Shown here in pieces: positions 17,325-25,890 of a stretch of 56,643 bases of DNA. The position numbers were made by a program, and so were the translations under genes. Position 1 is the first letter of the stretch, and every line of letters begins with the position of its first letter. The notes under the pieces were generated by a model. It did not search any database and was not told the DNA's origin. It saw only the letters and a list, made by a program, of their open reading frames with translations. The stretch lies in NCBI GenBank assembly GCA_002413395.1, contig DHWX01000098.1, forward strand, positions 99,255 through 155,897. Reading direction: 5' to 3'. This DNA comes from Polaromonas sp. UBA5171. Its GTDB lineage: Bacteria; Pseudomonadota; Gammaproteobacteria; Burkholderiales; Burkholderiaceae_C.

Positions 17325-20300
17325 TCAGCTGTTCAATTGAATCCAGACCTTGTCTAGCCGCTTGATGCTGGCGGGCTGCGGCGTGCGCAGCTCCTGGGCA
17401 AAGAAACTCACCCGCAGCTCTTCAAGCAGCCAGCGATACTCCTGCATGCGGGCGTCAAGTACCCCCTTGCGTTCGGCCACCAGACGCCAGTAGCGCTGCT
17501 CCTGCGGCCGCAATTCAGCCATCCGGGCAGCATCGCGGGCCGGGTCGGCGCGCCACTTCTCCAGCCGCAAGGTGATCGCCTTGAGGTAGCGCGCAAAGTG
17601 CTGCAGTTGCGCATAAGGCGTGCTGGTCAAAAACCGCTTGGGCACCAGCCGCTGCAACTGCTGCGCGGCGTCGGCCGCTGCCTCGGTGGCATTTTTTGTG
17701 TCCTTGATCTTGCGCTGGGCCACGGCGAACTCGGTCAGGATGGTGGCCGCCAGCCGCGCCACTTCGCTGGCAATCAGCGTCAAACGCCCTCGCCCATCGT
17801 CAATGCGTTTTTTGAAGTCGGCCTCATTCGTGGGCAGCGGCTCCAGCAGAAAGGCCCGGTCGAGCGCCACGTCAATGATTTGCGCGCGCAGATCCTCCAG
17901 CGTGCCACCGCCCGAGTGGTCGGCGGCGCGGCCCACCAGCATATAGGCCGTGGCCGTCTTTTGCAGATCAGGCAGATTTTTTTCGAGGTACTTCAGCGCT
18001 TCCTTGATCTGCAGCGAAAACAATCGTCGCAAGCCGGCACGGTGTTTGACAGCGGCTGCATCGGGCTCGTCAAACACCTCGATCGTCACCGCATCGCCCA
18101 AATCAATCAGCGCCGGAAAACCAATCAACGTTTGTGTTCCCTTGCGGATTTCCATCAACTCAGGCAGCTCGCCAAAACTCCAGTTGGTGTAGCGTTCCGG
18201 TGTTTTAACCGCTATCTTCTCAGGCGCTGCTTGTGCCCGTCCTGATTGGGATGGAGGCCTGATTGACGCTAACTTTTCAGCCAAATCGGCATCTTTCGCC
18301 GTATTGCCCCCAAGCACCGTACCCAGGTTCTTAAGCCCCGCCAGCGCCTGAAAAGCACCGCGCGCCTGCGAGCCCAGCTCGCCCTTGAGCGCGCCGAGGT
18401 TGCGGCCCGTGCCCAGCTGCCGGCCATGCTCATCGACCACGCGAAAGTTCATGAACAGGTGGGGCGGCAGCATGTCCAGCTTCAGGTCGACGCGCTTGAT
18501 ATCCAGCGACGTGGCGTCGCGCACCCATTTCAGCACCGCGTCCGTCAGCGAGCCACTGCCAAACAGCTGTGGCTGATTCAGTTGTTCGGCCATGCGCGTC
18601 GCGGTATCGGGCAGCGGCACCAGGCGTGAGCGCGGGCGCTGGTGCAGGGTTTTAATCAGCGCCTGAATTTTGTCTTTCAGCATGCCGGGCACCAGCCACT
18701 CGCAGCGCTCCTCATTCACCTGGTTCAAGGCAAACAGCGGTACCTCCACCGTCACGCCATCTTTGGCATCACCGGGCTCGTGTAGATAAGTCACCAGGCA
18801 GTCCACGCCGCCCAGTCGCAAGGTTTTGGGAAAAGACTGGGTGGTGATGCCTGCCGCCTCATGGCGCATCAGCTCGTCACGGGTCAGCAGCAGCAGGTTT
18901 GGCTGTTTCTTGACCTCGTCCTTGTACCATCGCTCGCAACTGGCGCCGCTGCATATTTCGGCTGGCAGCTGCTGGTCGTAAAAGGCGTAAATCAGCTCTT
19001 CATCGACCAGCACGTCTTGCCGCCGCGCCTTGTGCTCCAGGTCCTGCACCTGTTCGATCAGCTTCAGGTTGGCGGCCAGAAACGACAGTTTGGTGTCCCA
19101 GTTGCCGGCCACCAGCGCTTCACGAATAAAGATTTCACGCGCAGTGACCGGATCCACCCGGCCGAAGTTGACCCGCCTCCCGTTGTACACCACCAGGCCG
19201 TAGAGCGTGGCACGCTCCAGCGCCGTGACTTGCGCGGCCTTTTTCTCCCAATGCGGGTCGAGCAACTGCTTGTTTAAAAGGTGGCCCGCCACCTGCTCAA
19301 TCCATTGCGGCTCAATGTTGGCAATGCCACGGCCAAACAGGCGCGTGGTCTCGACCAGCTCCGCCGCCACAATCCAGCGGCCCGGCTTTTTGCTGAGCCG
19401 GGCGCCCGGGTGGCGGTAGAACTTGATGCCGCGCGCGCCCAGGTACCAGTCTTCCTCCTCGCTTTTGCAACCGATGTTGCCCAGCAGGCCGCACAACATC
19501 GACAGGTGCAGCTGCTCGTAGCTGGCGGGCCGCTCATTGAGATGCCAGCCCTGCTCGCCCACCACGGTATGGAGTTGCGAATGGATGTCGCGCCATTCGC
19601 GCACGCGGCGGATGTTGACGAAGTTTTCGCGCAGCAGGCTTTCGTATTGGCGGTTGCTGAGTTTGTGCTCCGCGCCATGGCCGCCACGGCTGTCGCCCAG
19701 CCACTTCCACAATCTCAAATAGCCGCTGAATTCGCTCTTTTCATCGTCGAATTTGCCATGCGCCTGGTCGGCCTGCGTCTGCCTGTCCATCGGTCGGTCG
19801 CGCACATCCTGCACGCTGAGCGCGCTGGCAATCACCAGCACTTCATCCAGCGCCTGCCGGTCCCTGGCCTCCAGAATCATGCGGCCCACGCGCGGGTCCA
19901 GCGGCAGCTTGGCCAGCATGCGGCCCACCGGGGTCAGTTCGTTGTCATCGTCGACCGCGCCCAGCTCGGCCAGCAACTGGTAGCCGTCGGCAATCGCGCG
20001 GCGCTGCGGTGGTTCGATGAAAGCAAAGTCTTCGATGGTGCCGAGGTGCAGCGCCTTCATGCGCAGAATCACTGAGGCCAGCGAGCTGCGCAGGATTTCG
20101 GGGTCGGTGAAGCGGGGCCGGCCCAGAAAGTCCTGCTCGCCATACAGGCGTATGCAGATGCCGTCGGCCACCCGGCCGCAGCGCCCAGCGCGCTGGTTGG
20201 CCGCTGCCTGCGACACCGGCTCCACCATCAGCTGCTCAACCTTGTTGCGAAAGCTGTAGCGCTTCACCCGTGCGGTACCGGCATCGATCACATAGCGGAT

Positions 20301-21347
20301 GCCCGGCACAGTCAGCGAGGTTTCGGCCACATTGGTGGCCAGCACAATGCGTCGTCCGCTGTGGCCGTCAAAAATCCGGTCCTGCTCGGCCTGGCTCAGG
20401 CGGGCAAACAGCGGCAGCACTTCGGCATTGCGCGTCAAAGGCTGATGTGCCAGGTGCTTGCGCAAATGGTCAGCGGCTTCGCGAATTTCGCGCTCGCCGG
20501 GCAGGAAAATCAAAATATCGCCAGCGCTGTGCGGGTTCAGCCAAAGCTCGTCCACCGCGTCGGCAATGGCATTGTTCAAGTCGTAGTCGCGCGACTCTTC
20601 ATAAGGACGGTAGCGCTGCTCCACCGGAAACATGCGGCCCGACACCATGATGACCGGCGCAGGAATCATGGGCCCCCACGCTCCGCGCTGCGCGTCGTCG
20701 CTGCCCCCCGAGGGGGCTGCGCCCGGCTTGGGGCGGCCCGGCGCCGGGGCTGGCGAAGCAAAGTAGTCGGCAAAACGCTGCGCATCAATGGTGGCCGAGG
20801 TGATGACCACTTTCAGGTCAGGTCGGCGCGGCAGCAGCTGGCGCAGGTAGCCCAGCAAAAAGTCGATGTTCAGGCTGCGCTCATGCGCCTCGTCAATGAT
20901 GATCGTGTCGTAGGCCCTGAGCAGCGGGTCGGTCTGCGTTTCGGCCAGCAAGATGCCGTCGGTCATCAGCTTCACAGACGCATCGCGGCTCAGCCGGTCC
21001 TGAAAGCGCACCTTGTAGCCCACCACATCGCCCAGCGGTGTTTTCAGTTCTTCGGCAATCCGCTTGGCCACGCTGGAGGCGGCAATGCGGCGCGGCTGGG
21101 TATGGCCGATCAGTTTGCCCTGGCCGGGCGGATAGTTGAGCTTGCCGCGCCCCATGGCCAGCGCAATCTTGGGCAGTTGCGTGGTTTTGCCAGAGCCGGT
21201 TTCACCGCAGACGATGATGATCTGATTCGCGGCGAGCGCAGCGGAAATCTCATCGCGTTTGCCGGAAACCGGCAGCGACTCGGGAAAAGTGATGGACAGA
21301 GGAAGCAGGGAAGAGGGCAAGAAAGAATCAGCAGTCAAAGCGGCCAA
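17325..21347 (-). CDS. hrpA: ATP-dependent RNA helicase HrpA
   Basis: A 1340-residue DEAH-box helicase. Walker A GETGSGKTTQ is at 48-57, DEAH at 152-155, SAT at 184-186, then VLATNVAETSLTVPG and QAAANQRAGRCGR (motifs V and VI), the helicase-associated and OB-fold regions, and the long DUF3418 C-terminal part typical of HrpA. E. coli HrpA acts on ribosomes and mRNA processing. Residues about 198-229 are an extra Pro/Gly/Ala-rich segment just after motif III, encoded by a GC-rich palindromic element and absent from the usual family pattern. Probably follows the GGDEF-like gene, 67 bp upstream. Confidence 0.95.
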   Translation of the reverse strand: MAALTADSFLPSSLLPLSITFPESLPVSGKRDEISAALAANQIIIVCGETGSGKTTQLPKIALAMGRGKLNYPPGQGKLIGHTQPRRIAASSVAKRIAEELKTPLGDVVGYKVRFQDRLSRDASVKLMTDGILLAETQTDPLLRAYDTIIIDEAHERSLNIDFLLGYLRQLLPRRPDLKVVITSATIDAQRFADYFASPAPAPGRPKPGAAPSGGSDDAQRGAWGPMIPAPVIMVSGRMFPVEQRYRPYEESRDYDLNNAIADAVDELWLNPHSAGDILIFLPGEREIREAADHLRKHLAHQPLTRNAEVLPLFARLSQAEQDRIFDGHSGRRIVLATNVAETSLTVPGIRYVIDAGTARVKRYSFRNKVEQLMVEPVSQAAANQRAGRCGRVADGICIRLYGEQDFLGRPRFTDPEILRSSLASVILRMKALHLGTIEDFAFIEPPQRRAIADGYQLLAELGAVDDDNELTPVGRMLAKLPLDPRVGRMILEARDRQALDEVLVIASALSVQDVRDRPMDRQTQADQAHGKFDDEKSEFSGYLRLWKWLGDSRGGHGAEHKLSNRQYESLLRENFVNIRRVREWRDIHSQLHTVVGEQGWHLNERPASYEQLHLSMLCGLLGNIGCKSEEEDWYLGARGIKFYRHPGARLSKKPGRWIVAAELVETTRLFGRGIANIEPQWIEQVAGHLLNKQLLDPHWEKKAAQVTALERATLYGLVVYNGRRVNFGRVDPVTAREIFIREALVAGNWDTKLSFLAANLKLIEQVQDLEHKARRQDVLVDEELIYAFYDQQLPAEICSGASCERWYKDEVKKQPNLLLLTRDELMRHEAAGITTQSFPKTLRLGGVDCLVTYLHEPGDAKDGVTVEVPLFALNQVNEERCEWLVPGMLKDKIQALIKTLHQRPRSRLVPLPDTATRMAEQLNQPQLFGSGSLTDAVLKWVRDATSLDIKRVDLKLDMLPPHLFMNFRVVDEHGRQLGTGRNLGALKGELGSQARGAFQALAGLKNLGTVLGGNTAKDADLAEKLASIRPPSQSGRAQAAPEKIAVKTPERYTNWSFGELPELMEIRKGTQTLIGFPALIDLGDAVTIEVFDEPDAAAVKHRAGLRRLFSLQIKEALKYLEKNLPDLQKTATAYMLVGRAADHSGGGTLEDLRAQIIDVALDRAFLLEPLPTNEADFKKRIDDGRGRLTLIASEVARLAATILTEFAVAQRKIKDTKNATEAAADAAQQLQRLVPKRFLTSTPYAQLQHFARYLKAITLRLEKWRADPARDAARMAELRPQEQRYWRLVAERKGVLDARMQEYRWLLEELRVSFFAQELRTPQPASIKRLDKVWIQLNS
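20671..20750. repeat. GC-rich palindromic repeat element inside hrpA
   Basis: About 80 bp containing a hairpin GCCCCC-CGA-GGGGGC (20703-20717) and a perfect 12-bp palindrome CCCGGCGCCGGG (20737-20748). From memory it closely resembles interspersed intergenic repeats of Comamonadaceae. Here it lies in frame in hrpA and encodes Pro/Gly-rich residues. No second copy was seen in this window. Confidence 0.6.
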
Positions 21348-21414
21348 TTATCTATCGGGTGTTCCTTTCCGCATCCGTGTCTGCGTGGATAGAGCGTGGA
21401 TACTGGTGTCGCGA

Positions 21415-22635
21415 TCAGGACGCATCACCTGGCAACTCGACAATTTCCCGGCTTTTTTCGTCGTACCAGGCGAGCCCGCTGGGGTAGCTCCAGGCCGTGC
21501 GCGACATGCCTTGCGCCATCGCCACGGCCACTGCGGCATGCTCGTCGGCCTGCGATATGCGCAGCACCCCGACGCCCACCTCGACCGCCCACCGGGTTTG
21601 CTTGTAGCCCCGCGCGCCGGCTTCCAGGCGCGTATTGAGCACCATCGATTTGGACAGGGAGGATTGCACCATGCGTGCCAGCCGGATCAGCCGACCACTG
21701 TCATTGCTGCTGCCCTTGAGCAGCAAAAACCCGTCGTCACCCAACCGCCCCATTTCCACATGCGCTGGCACCACGCGCCGCAAGCGCCCGGCGCACACAA
21801 ACAGCGCGTGGTTTACCGCCGCCCGGCCATGGAGCTTTTCGAGCGCATACAAGTTGCTGATGGATACCACGATGACACCCAGCGGCATGGGCTGTTCCTG
21901 ATGCTGCATGAACGCCACATCCACCATCTGCTCGGTCTCGCTGTGCGAACGCATCCGTGTGACCGGGTCATAGTCTGGCCCCTGGGCCATGACCTCGCGC
22001 AGTTCAATCACGTAGGAATAGCGCGTCCACAGGACAATACTGATCGAGGTCAGGTAGGCCGTCGCCGCAAGGGCGCTCAGCGCGTGAACTTGCCAGGGCG
22101 CATGGGCCCGGTTCAGCGCGATCCATCCCAACCCGACAATCGCCACCAGCATGAAAAACACACCCGACACCATGACCCAGCCCAGCCTCTCGCCATCCCT
22201 GGCGCTGCGCAAGCTCAGTGCCAGCGCCAGCGCCCCCAGCAGGCACGCCATGGCGATGCTTGCGGTCAATGCCGACATCGGGGGCATGGGCCAGCCCGTC
22301 ACAATCGCTGCAACAGCCAGCGCAAGCAGGGCCAAAGCCGTGCGGCGCCGAATTTTGGGCTGGTGCAGCAACCCGAGGGTGGCGAAAAAAAAATAGACCA
22401 GCAGTGCAGAAACCAGACTGGCTACCGCGGCCAGAAAGCGGTCCCGCAGGGCATCGCTTTCAATCGGGAATGCGCCCAGAAAAGCCAATACAAAAAAGGC
22501 AGCCGCCAGAGATGTCATGGCGGCATTGAAAGCCACGCGGCGCAGCGAGCGGATATAGGCAAATGCCGAGCCGACCAGCATCAAGCCGGTCGCCCCAAAA
22601 TAGCAGCCCCAAAACCCGATGACAAATTGCTCCAT
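21415..22635 (-). CDS. membrane protein with degenerate GGDEF domain
   Basis: 406 residues. About seven hydrophobic segments fill the first 215 residues. A cytoplasmic domain follows that begins with DPVTRMRSHSETEQ, a degraded form of the DxLTGLxNR opening of diguanylate cyclases. At the active-site position it reads RLGDDGFLLL in place of GG(D/E)EF, so cyclase activity is unlikely; it may bind GTP or act as a sensor. The ATG at 22635 (MEQFVIGFW) is preferred over a TTG at 22647. It lies upstream of hrpA on the same strand. Confidence 0.75.
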   Translation of the reverse strand: MEQFVIGFWGCYFGATGLMLVGSAFAYIRSLRRVAFNAAMTSLAAAFFVLAFLGAFPIESDALRDRFLAAVASLVSALLVYFFFATLGLLHQPKIRRRTALALLALAVAAIVTGWPMPPMSALTASIAMACLLGALALALSLRSARDGERLGWVMVSGVFFMLVAIVGLGWIALNRAHAPWQVHALSALAATAYLTSISIVLWTRYSYVIELREVMAQGPDYDPVTRMRSHSETEQMVDVAFMQHQEQPMPLGVIVVSISNLYALEKLHGRAAVNHALFVCAGRLRRVVPAHVEMGRLGDDGFLLLKGSSNDSGRLIRLARMVQSSLSKSMVLNTRLEAGARGYKQTRWAVEVGVGVLRISQADEHAAVAVAMAQGMSRTAWSYPSGLAWYDEKSREIVELPGDAS

Positions 22636-22827
22636 GGGTGTGGACAATACCTGCCCTGCCGCTATTACGCAATCAGGGCTAATGAGTAACCGGGTCTGTC
22701 GGGGACCGGCCCATTCCTACCTTACACTCACAGCATTTCGCTGCGGACGCCGCCCCAGGCCCCTGCCCGCCCTGGCTTTTTACCCAACAGCGTTTGCCTG
22801 CCCCTTCCTGAACCCGAAAGCGCGCCC

Positions 22828-24177
22828 ATGTCTGCCGTCTTCAATTTCACCTTTGTCCCCTGGTTTCGCTCGGTAGCACCCTACATTCACAAGTTCCGCA
22901 ACCAGACTTTCGTGGTGGGCGTTTGCGGTGAAGCCATTGCCGCGGGCAAGCTGCAGCACATTGCGCAAGACCTGGCGCTGATCCAGAGCATGGGCGTGAA
23001 GATCGTGCTCGTCCATGGTTTTCGCCCGCAGGTCAATGAGCAGCTTCAGGCCAAGGGCCATGCGGCCAGATACTCGCACGGCATGCGCATCACCGACGAA
23101 GTGGCGCTCGATTGCGCGCAGGAAGCCGCTGGCCAGTTGCGCTATGAAATTGAGGCGGCCTTCAGCCAGGGCCTGCCCAACACGCCCATGGCCGGAGCCA
23201 CCGTGCGCGTCATTTCCGGCAACTTCATCACCGCGCGCCCGGTCGGCATTCTGGACGGGGTTGACTTCATGCACTCGGGCATGGTGCGCAAGGTCGATAC
23301 CGGCGCCATCGGCCGCGTGCTCGACTTTGGCGCCATGGTGCTGCTGTCGCCATTCGGCTTTTCGCCGACCGGCGAAGCCTTCAACCTGACCATGGAAGAA
23401 GTGGCGACCAGCGTGGCGATTGCGCTTCAGGCCGACAAGCTGATCTTCATTACTGAAATCCCGGGCATCCGCGTCAAGCCGCTCGAAGCCGGAGGCGACG
23501 ACAACCCGATTGATACCGAGCTGCCGCTGGCCGCCGCCGAGCAGCTGCTGGCCACACTGGCGCCCGGCGAGCGCCCAAGCGACACCGCGTTTTACCTGCA
23601 GCACTGTGTCAAGGCCTGCAGGGGGGGGGTCGAGCGCAGCCACATCATTCCATTCGCCACCGACGGCTCATTGCTGCTGGAAATTTACGTGCATGATGGC
23701 ATAGGCACCATGATAGTGGACGAAAAACTCGAAAGCCTGCGCGAAGCCACGGCCGATGACGTGGGCGGCATCCTGCAACTGATTGAACCCTTTGAGAAGG
23801 ATGGCACGCTGGTTAAACGCAGCCGCACCGAAATCGAGCGCGATGCCGACCATTACACCATCGTCGAGCATGATGGTGTGATCTTTGCCTGTGCCGCGCT
23901 CTACCCCTACCCCGAAGCCAAAACTGGCGAAATGGCGGCGCTCACAGCGTCGCCGCAAAGCCAGGGCCAGGGCGACGGTGAAAAAATTCTCAAACGCATC
24001 GAGCAGCGCGCCCGCGCCGCCGGCCTGCAAAGCATTTTTGTGCTGACCACGCGCACCATGCACTGGTTCATCAAGCGAGGCTTCCTGCAGGTTGACCCGG
24101 AGTGGCTGCCGGAGGCGCGCAAGCGCAAGTACAACTGGGACCGCAAAAGCCAGGTACTGGTGAAAAAGCTGGGGTGA
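22828..24177 (+). CDS. argA: amino-acid N-acetyltransferase ArgA
   Basis: N-acetylglutamate synthase, the first step of arginine synthesis. The 449-residue protein has the classical two-domain form: an amino-acid-kinase-like domain (about 1-290, with KIVLVHGFRPQVN and RVISGNFITARPVG) that gives arginine feedback control, and a C-terminal GNAT domain (about 300-449) with GDGEKILKRIEQRARAAGL for acetyl-CoA binding. A run of nine G occurs in the coding sequence at about 23621-23629. Single gene on the plus strand. Confidence 0.95.
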   Translation: MSAVFNFTFVPWFRSVAPYIHKFRNQTFVVGVCGEAIAAGKLQHIAQDLALIQSMGVKIVLVHGFRPQVNEQLQAKGHAARYSHGMRITDEVALDCAQEAAGQLRYEIEAAFSQGLPNTPMAGATVRVISGNFITARPVGILDGVDFMHSGMVRKVDTGAIGRVLDFGAMVLLSPFGFSPTGEAFNLTMEEVATSVAIALQADKLIFITEIPGIRVKPLEAGGDDNPIDTELPLAAAEQLLATLAPGERPSDTAFYLQHCVKACRGGVERSHIIPFATDGSLLLEIYVHDGIGTMIVDEKLESLREATADDVGGILQLIEPFEKDGTLVKRSRTEIERDADHYTIVEHDGVIFACAALYPYPEAKTGEMAALTASPQSQGQGDGEKILKRIEQRARAAGLQSIFVLTTRTMHWFIKRGFLQVDPEWLPEARKRKYNWDRKSQVLVKKLG

Positions 24178-24282
24178 ATCAGGGAAAATACTCTCAGTCG
24201 ACAACGCTCAGTGTGTGCTAAGTCTGCCGCCGTATTCTTCAAATCACTCAACTATCTGCGTGTTTTGAACTGGAAATTTTTA

Positions 24283-24615
24283 ATGTTACAAAATACCAAA
24301 ATCGCAATTCTTGCGACCGTTCTGGCCTCTGCCGGTGCCGCCGCTTATGCAGCCGGCACCATGGAAAATGATGCCGCTGCCATTGCCCAGGCAAAAATCC
24401 CGCTGACCCAGGCCATTACGGTTGCCGAGCAGTATGTCGGCGGCAAGGCGGCGCGGGCGGAGTACGAAAAAATCAAAACTGGTTGGGCCTACGACGTGGA
24501 AGTTGTCAGCGGTGCCAAGGTATTTGACGTCAAGGTCGATGCCGACAAAGCCACCGTCATTTCGTCGACCGAAGACAAGGCCGACCGCGACGACGAAAAC
24601 GACAAGGCGGATTAA
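24283..24615 (+). CDS. exported PepSY-like protein
   Basis: 110 residues with a Sec signal peptide (about 1-24, ending AAAYAA) and one PepSY-like domain: IPLTQAITVAEQYVGGKAAR, then WAYDVEVVSGAKVFDVKVDA. The tail is very acidic (DKADRDDENDKAD). PepSY domains are periplasmic and are often found near peptidases or two-component systems, where they may inhibit or sense. The short spacing to the PAP2 phosphatase (74 bp) suggests possible co-expression. Confidence 0.8.
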   Translation: MLQNTKIAILATVLASAGAAAYAAGTMENDAAAIAQAKIPLTQAITVAEQYVGGKAARAEYEKIKTGWAYDVEVVSGAKVFDVKVDADKATVISSTEDKADRDDENDKAD

Positions 24616-24689
24616 GCCTTCAACACAGTGACAGCGACACGGGGGCTGCGGGTGAAAGTCTGCGGCCCCGCAATTTTTTTCAGCCACGC

Positions 24690-25286
24690 ATGAACAACTT
24701 CAACAACACCCTGTTTCTGCTGATCAATGCATCAGCCAAGCCGAACCTGTTTTTGGTCTGGGCCGCCAAAATACTGGCCGACGATGCCATCTGGCTGGTT
24801 CCGTTGGCGCTGACGGCTGGCTGGTTGCGCGGCAGTGAAGCTACCCGCAAGCTGATGCTCGAAGGCGCGGCGTCTGGCGCGGCAGGTTTGCTGGTGGCGC
24901 AACTCATCGGACTGGTATGGCAGCATCCGCGCCCCTTCATGATCGGGCTGGGCCACCCGTTGATACCCCACGCGGCCGACTCGTCCTTTCCCAGCGACCA
25001 CCTGACGCTGCTATGGGCCGTCGCCTTCAGCTTTCTGGCGCATCAGCGCACCCGCCTGGTCGGCCTGGCTCTGGCACTGCTGGGTTTACCGGTTGCCTGG
25101 GCACGCATCTACCTCGGCGTTCACTTCCCGCTCGATATGGTCGGTGCCGCAGCGGTGGCTGCGCTCTGTGCCTGGCTCTGTCTGCGCCATGCGCGCTGGC
25201 TTGTGGAGCCGGTCTTTCAAGAAGCTAGCGCCATTTATCGCCGTCTCTTCGCGCCACTGATTCGCCACGGCTGGATTTCGAAGTAA
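24690..25286 (+). CDS. PAP2-family undecaprenyl-diphosphatase-like phosphatase
   Basis: A 198-residue inner-membrane phosphatase with about five to six hydrophobic segments and PAP2 motifs: HPRPF (79-83), PSDH (101-104) and ARIYLGVHFPLD (138-149), giving the catalytic His104 and His145. BcrC/YbjG-type enzymes of this class recycle undecaprenyl pyrophosphate for cell-wall synthesis. Lys54 with Arg81 completes the first motif. Substrate inferred from the family. Confidence 0.85.
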   Translation: MNNFNNTLFLLINASAKPNLFLVWAAKILADDAIWLVPLALTAGWLRGSEATRKLMLEGAASGAAGLLVAQLIGLVWQHPRPFMIGLGHPLIPHAADSSFPSDHLTLLWAVAFSFLAHQRTRLVGLALALLGLPVAWARIYLGVHFPLDMVGAAAVAALCAWLCLRHARWLVEPVFQEASAIYRRLFAPLIRHGWISK

Positions 25287-25466
25287 ATGCCCATCACTGT
25301 TTCTATCGTGATGGGTGTGCTAACAGGAATATTCGGTGGTGTGTTGCGCGACATGGTGTGCAACGAAATTTCGACATCATTCAAGGATCACCGCCCGTAC
25401 GCCTTGTGCTATCGACCAATCGACCAGGCGCAAGGCATGCCCGATAAATTGGTTCAATTGATTTGA
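25287..25466 (+). pseudogene. TRIC/UPF0126 channel fragment
   Basis: Starting directly after the PAP2 stop codon, 59 codons read VMGVLTGIFGGVLRDMVCNE, then FKDHRPYALC, then unrelated sequence to a stop. The GGVLRDxxCNE...DHRPYA block is the core of the TRIC-type (YadS) ion channel family, normally about 205 residues. Both ends are missing. The rest of the gap to 25890 shows no gene; a 62-codon ORF at 25533-25721 looks spurious. Confidence 0.7.
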
Positions 25467-25828
25467 CTGACTTCGATCTGGATCACTCTGTGCAGCCAGA
25501 GTCAGACCCGGTCACGGCCAGTACAGCGCCGTTTGAAGATGGTGTCAGGCGCAAGCTTGTGCCAGGAAATTCTTTACTCGGCGCTGACAAATGAAGCGCC
25601 CACAAGGCCAAAAGTGACCCATATAATCTTCATCGTATTAACAACTGGCGAAACTCATGGACTCAGACAGTTCTTGGCTTCCGGCCATTCTGATTTTCGC
25701 ATAGACACATCGCTGCCGTAACCGCTTGTCAGACTCGGCCCGGGGGCAAATGCTCATCGTGCCTGGCAAGCGAAACGCAAGTTGGGGCTCCCGCCCTTGC
25801 TACGTATTCATCCCAGGTCATTTTGGAT

Positions 25829-25848
25829 TGACGCTCGTACGAGCGTCA
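25829..25848. promoter_or_regulatory. 20-bp perfect palindrome upstream of Nramp-related gene
   Basis: The half-site TGACGCTCGT is followed at once by its exact reverse complement, with no spacer. It ends 42 bp before the ATG of the Nramp-related gene, a fitting place for an operator. The protein that would bind is unknown; no regulator gene is adjacent. Confidence 0.5.
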
Positions 25849-25890
25849 GAGTCGCCACATGCATTTGTTGTGGCACAAGGTGAATTAGCA

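Noticed and set aside
21259..22689. 476-codon plus-strand ORF opposite the degenerate-GGDEF gene
   Set aside because: It is antisense to a gene with clear membrane segments and domain structure, is rich in Arg/His/Gln as GC-rich shadows are, and shows no family motif.
25533..25721. 62-codon ORF between the TRIC fragment and the Nramp-related gene
   Set aside because: No ribosome-binding site, no family similarity, and the region is gene debris. A nearby MDSDSSWLPAILIFA reading at 25657 looked like a transporter start but stops after 15 codons.
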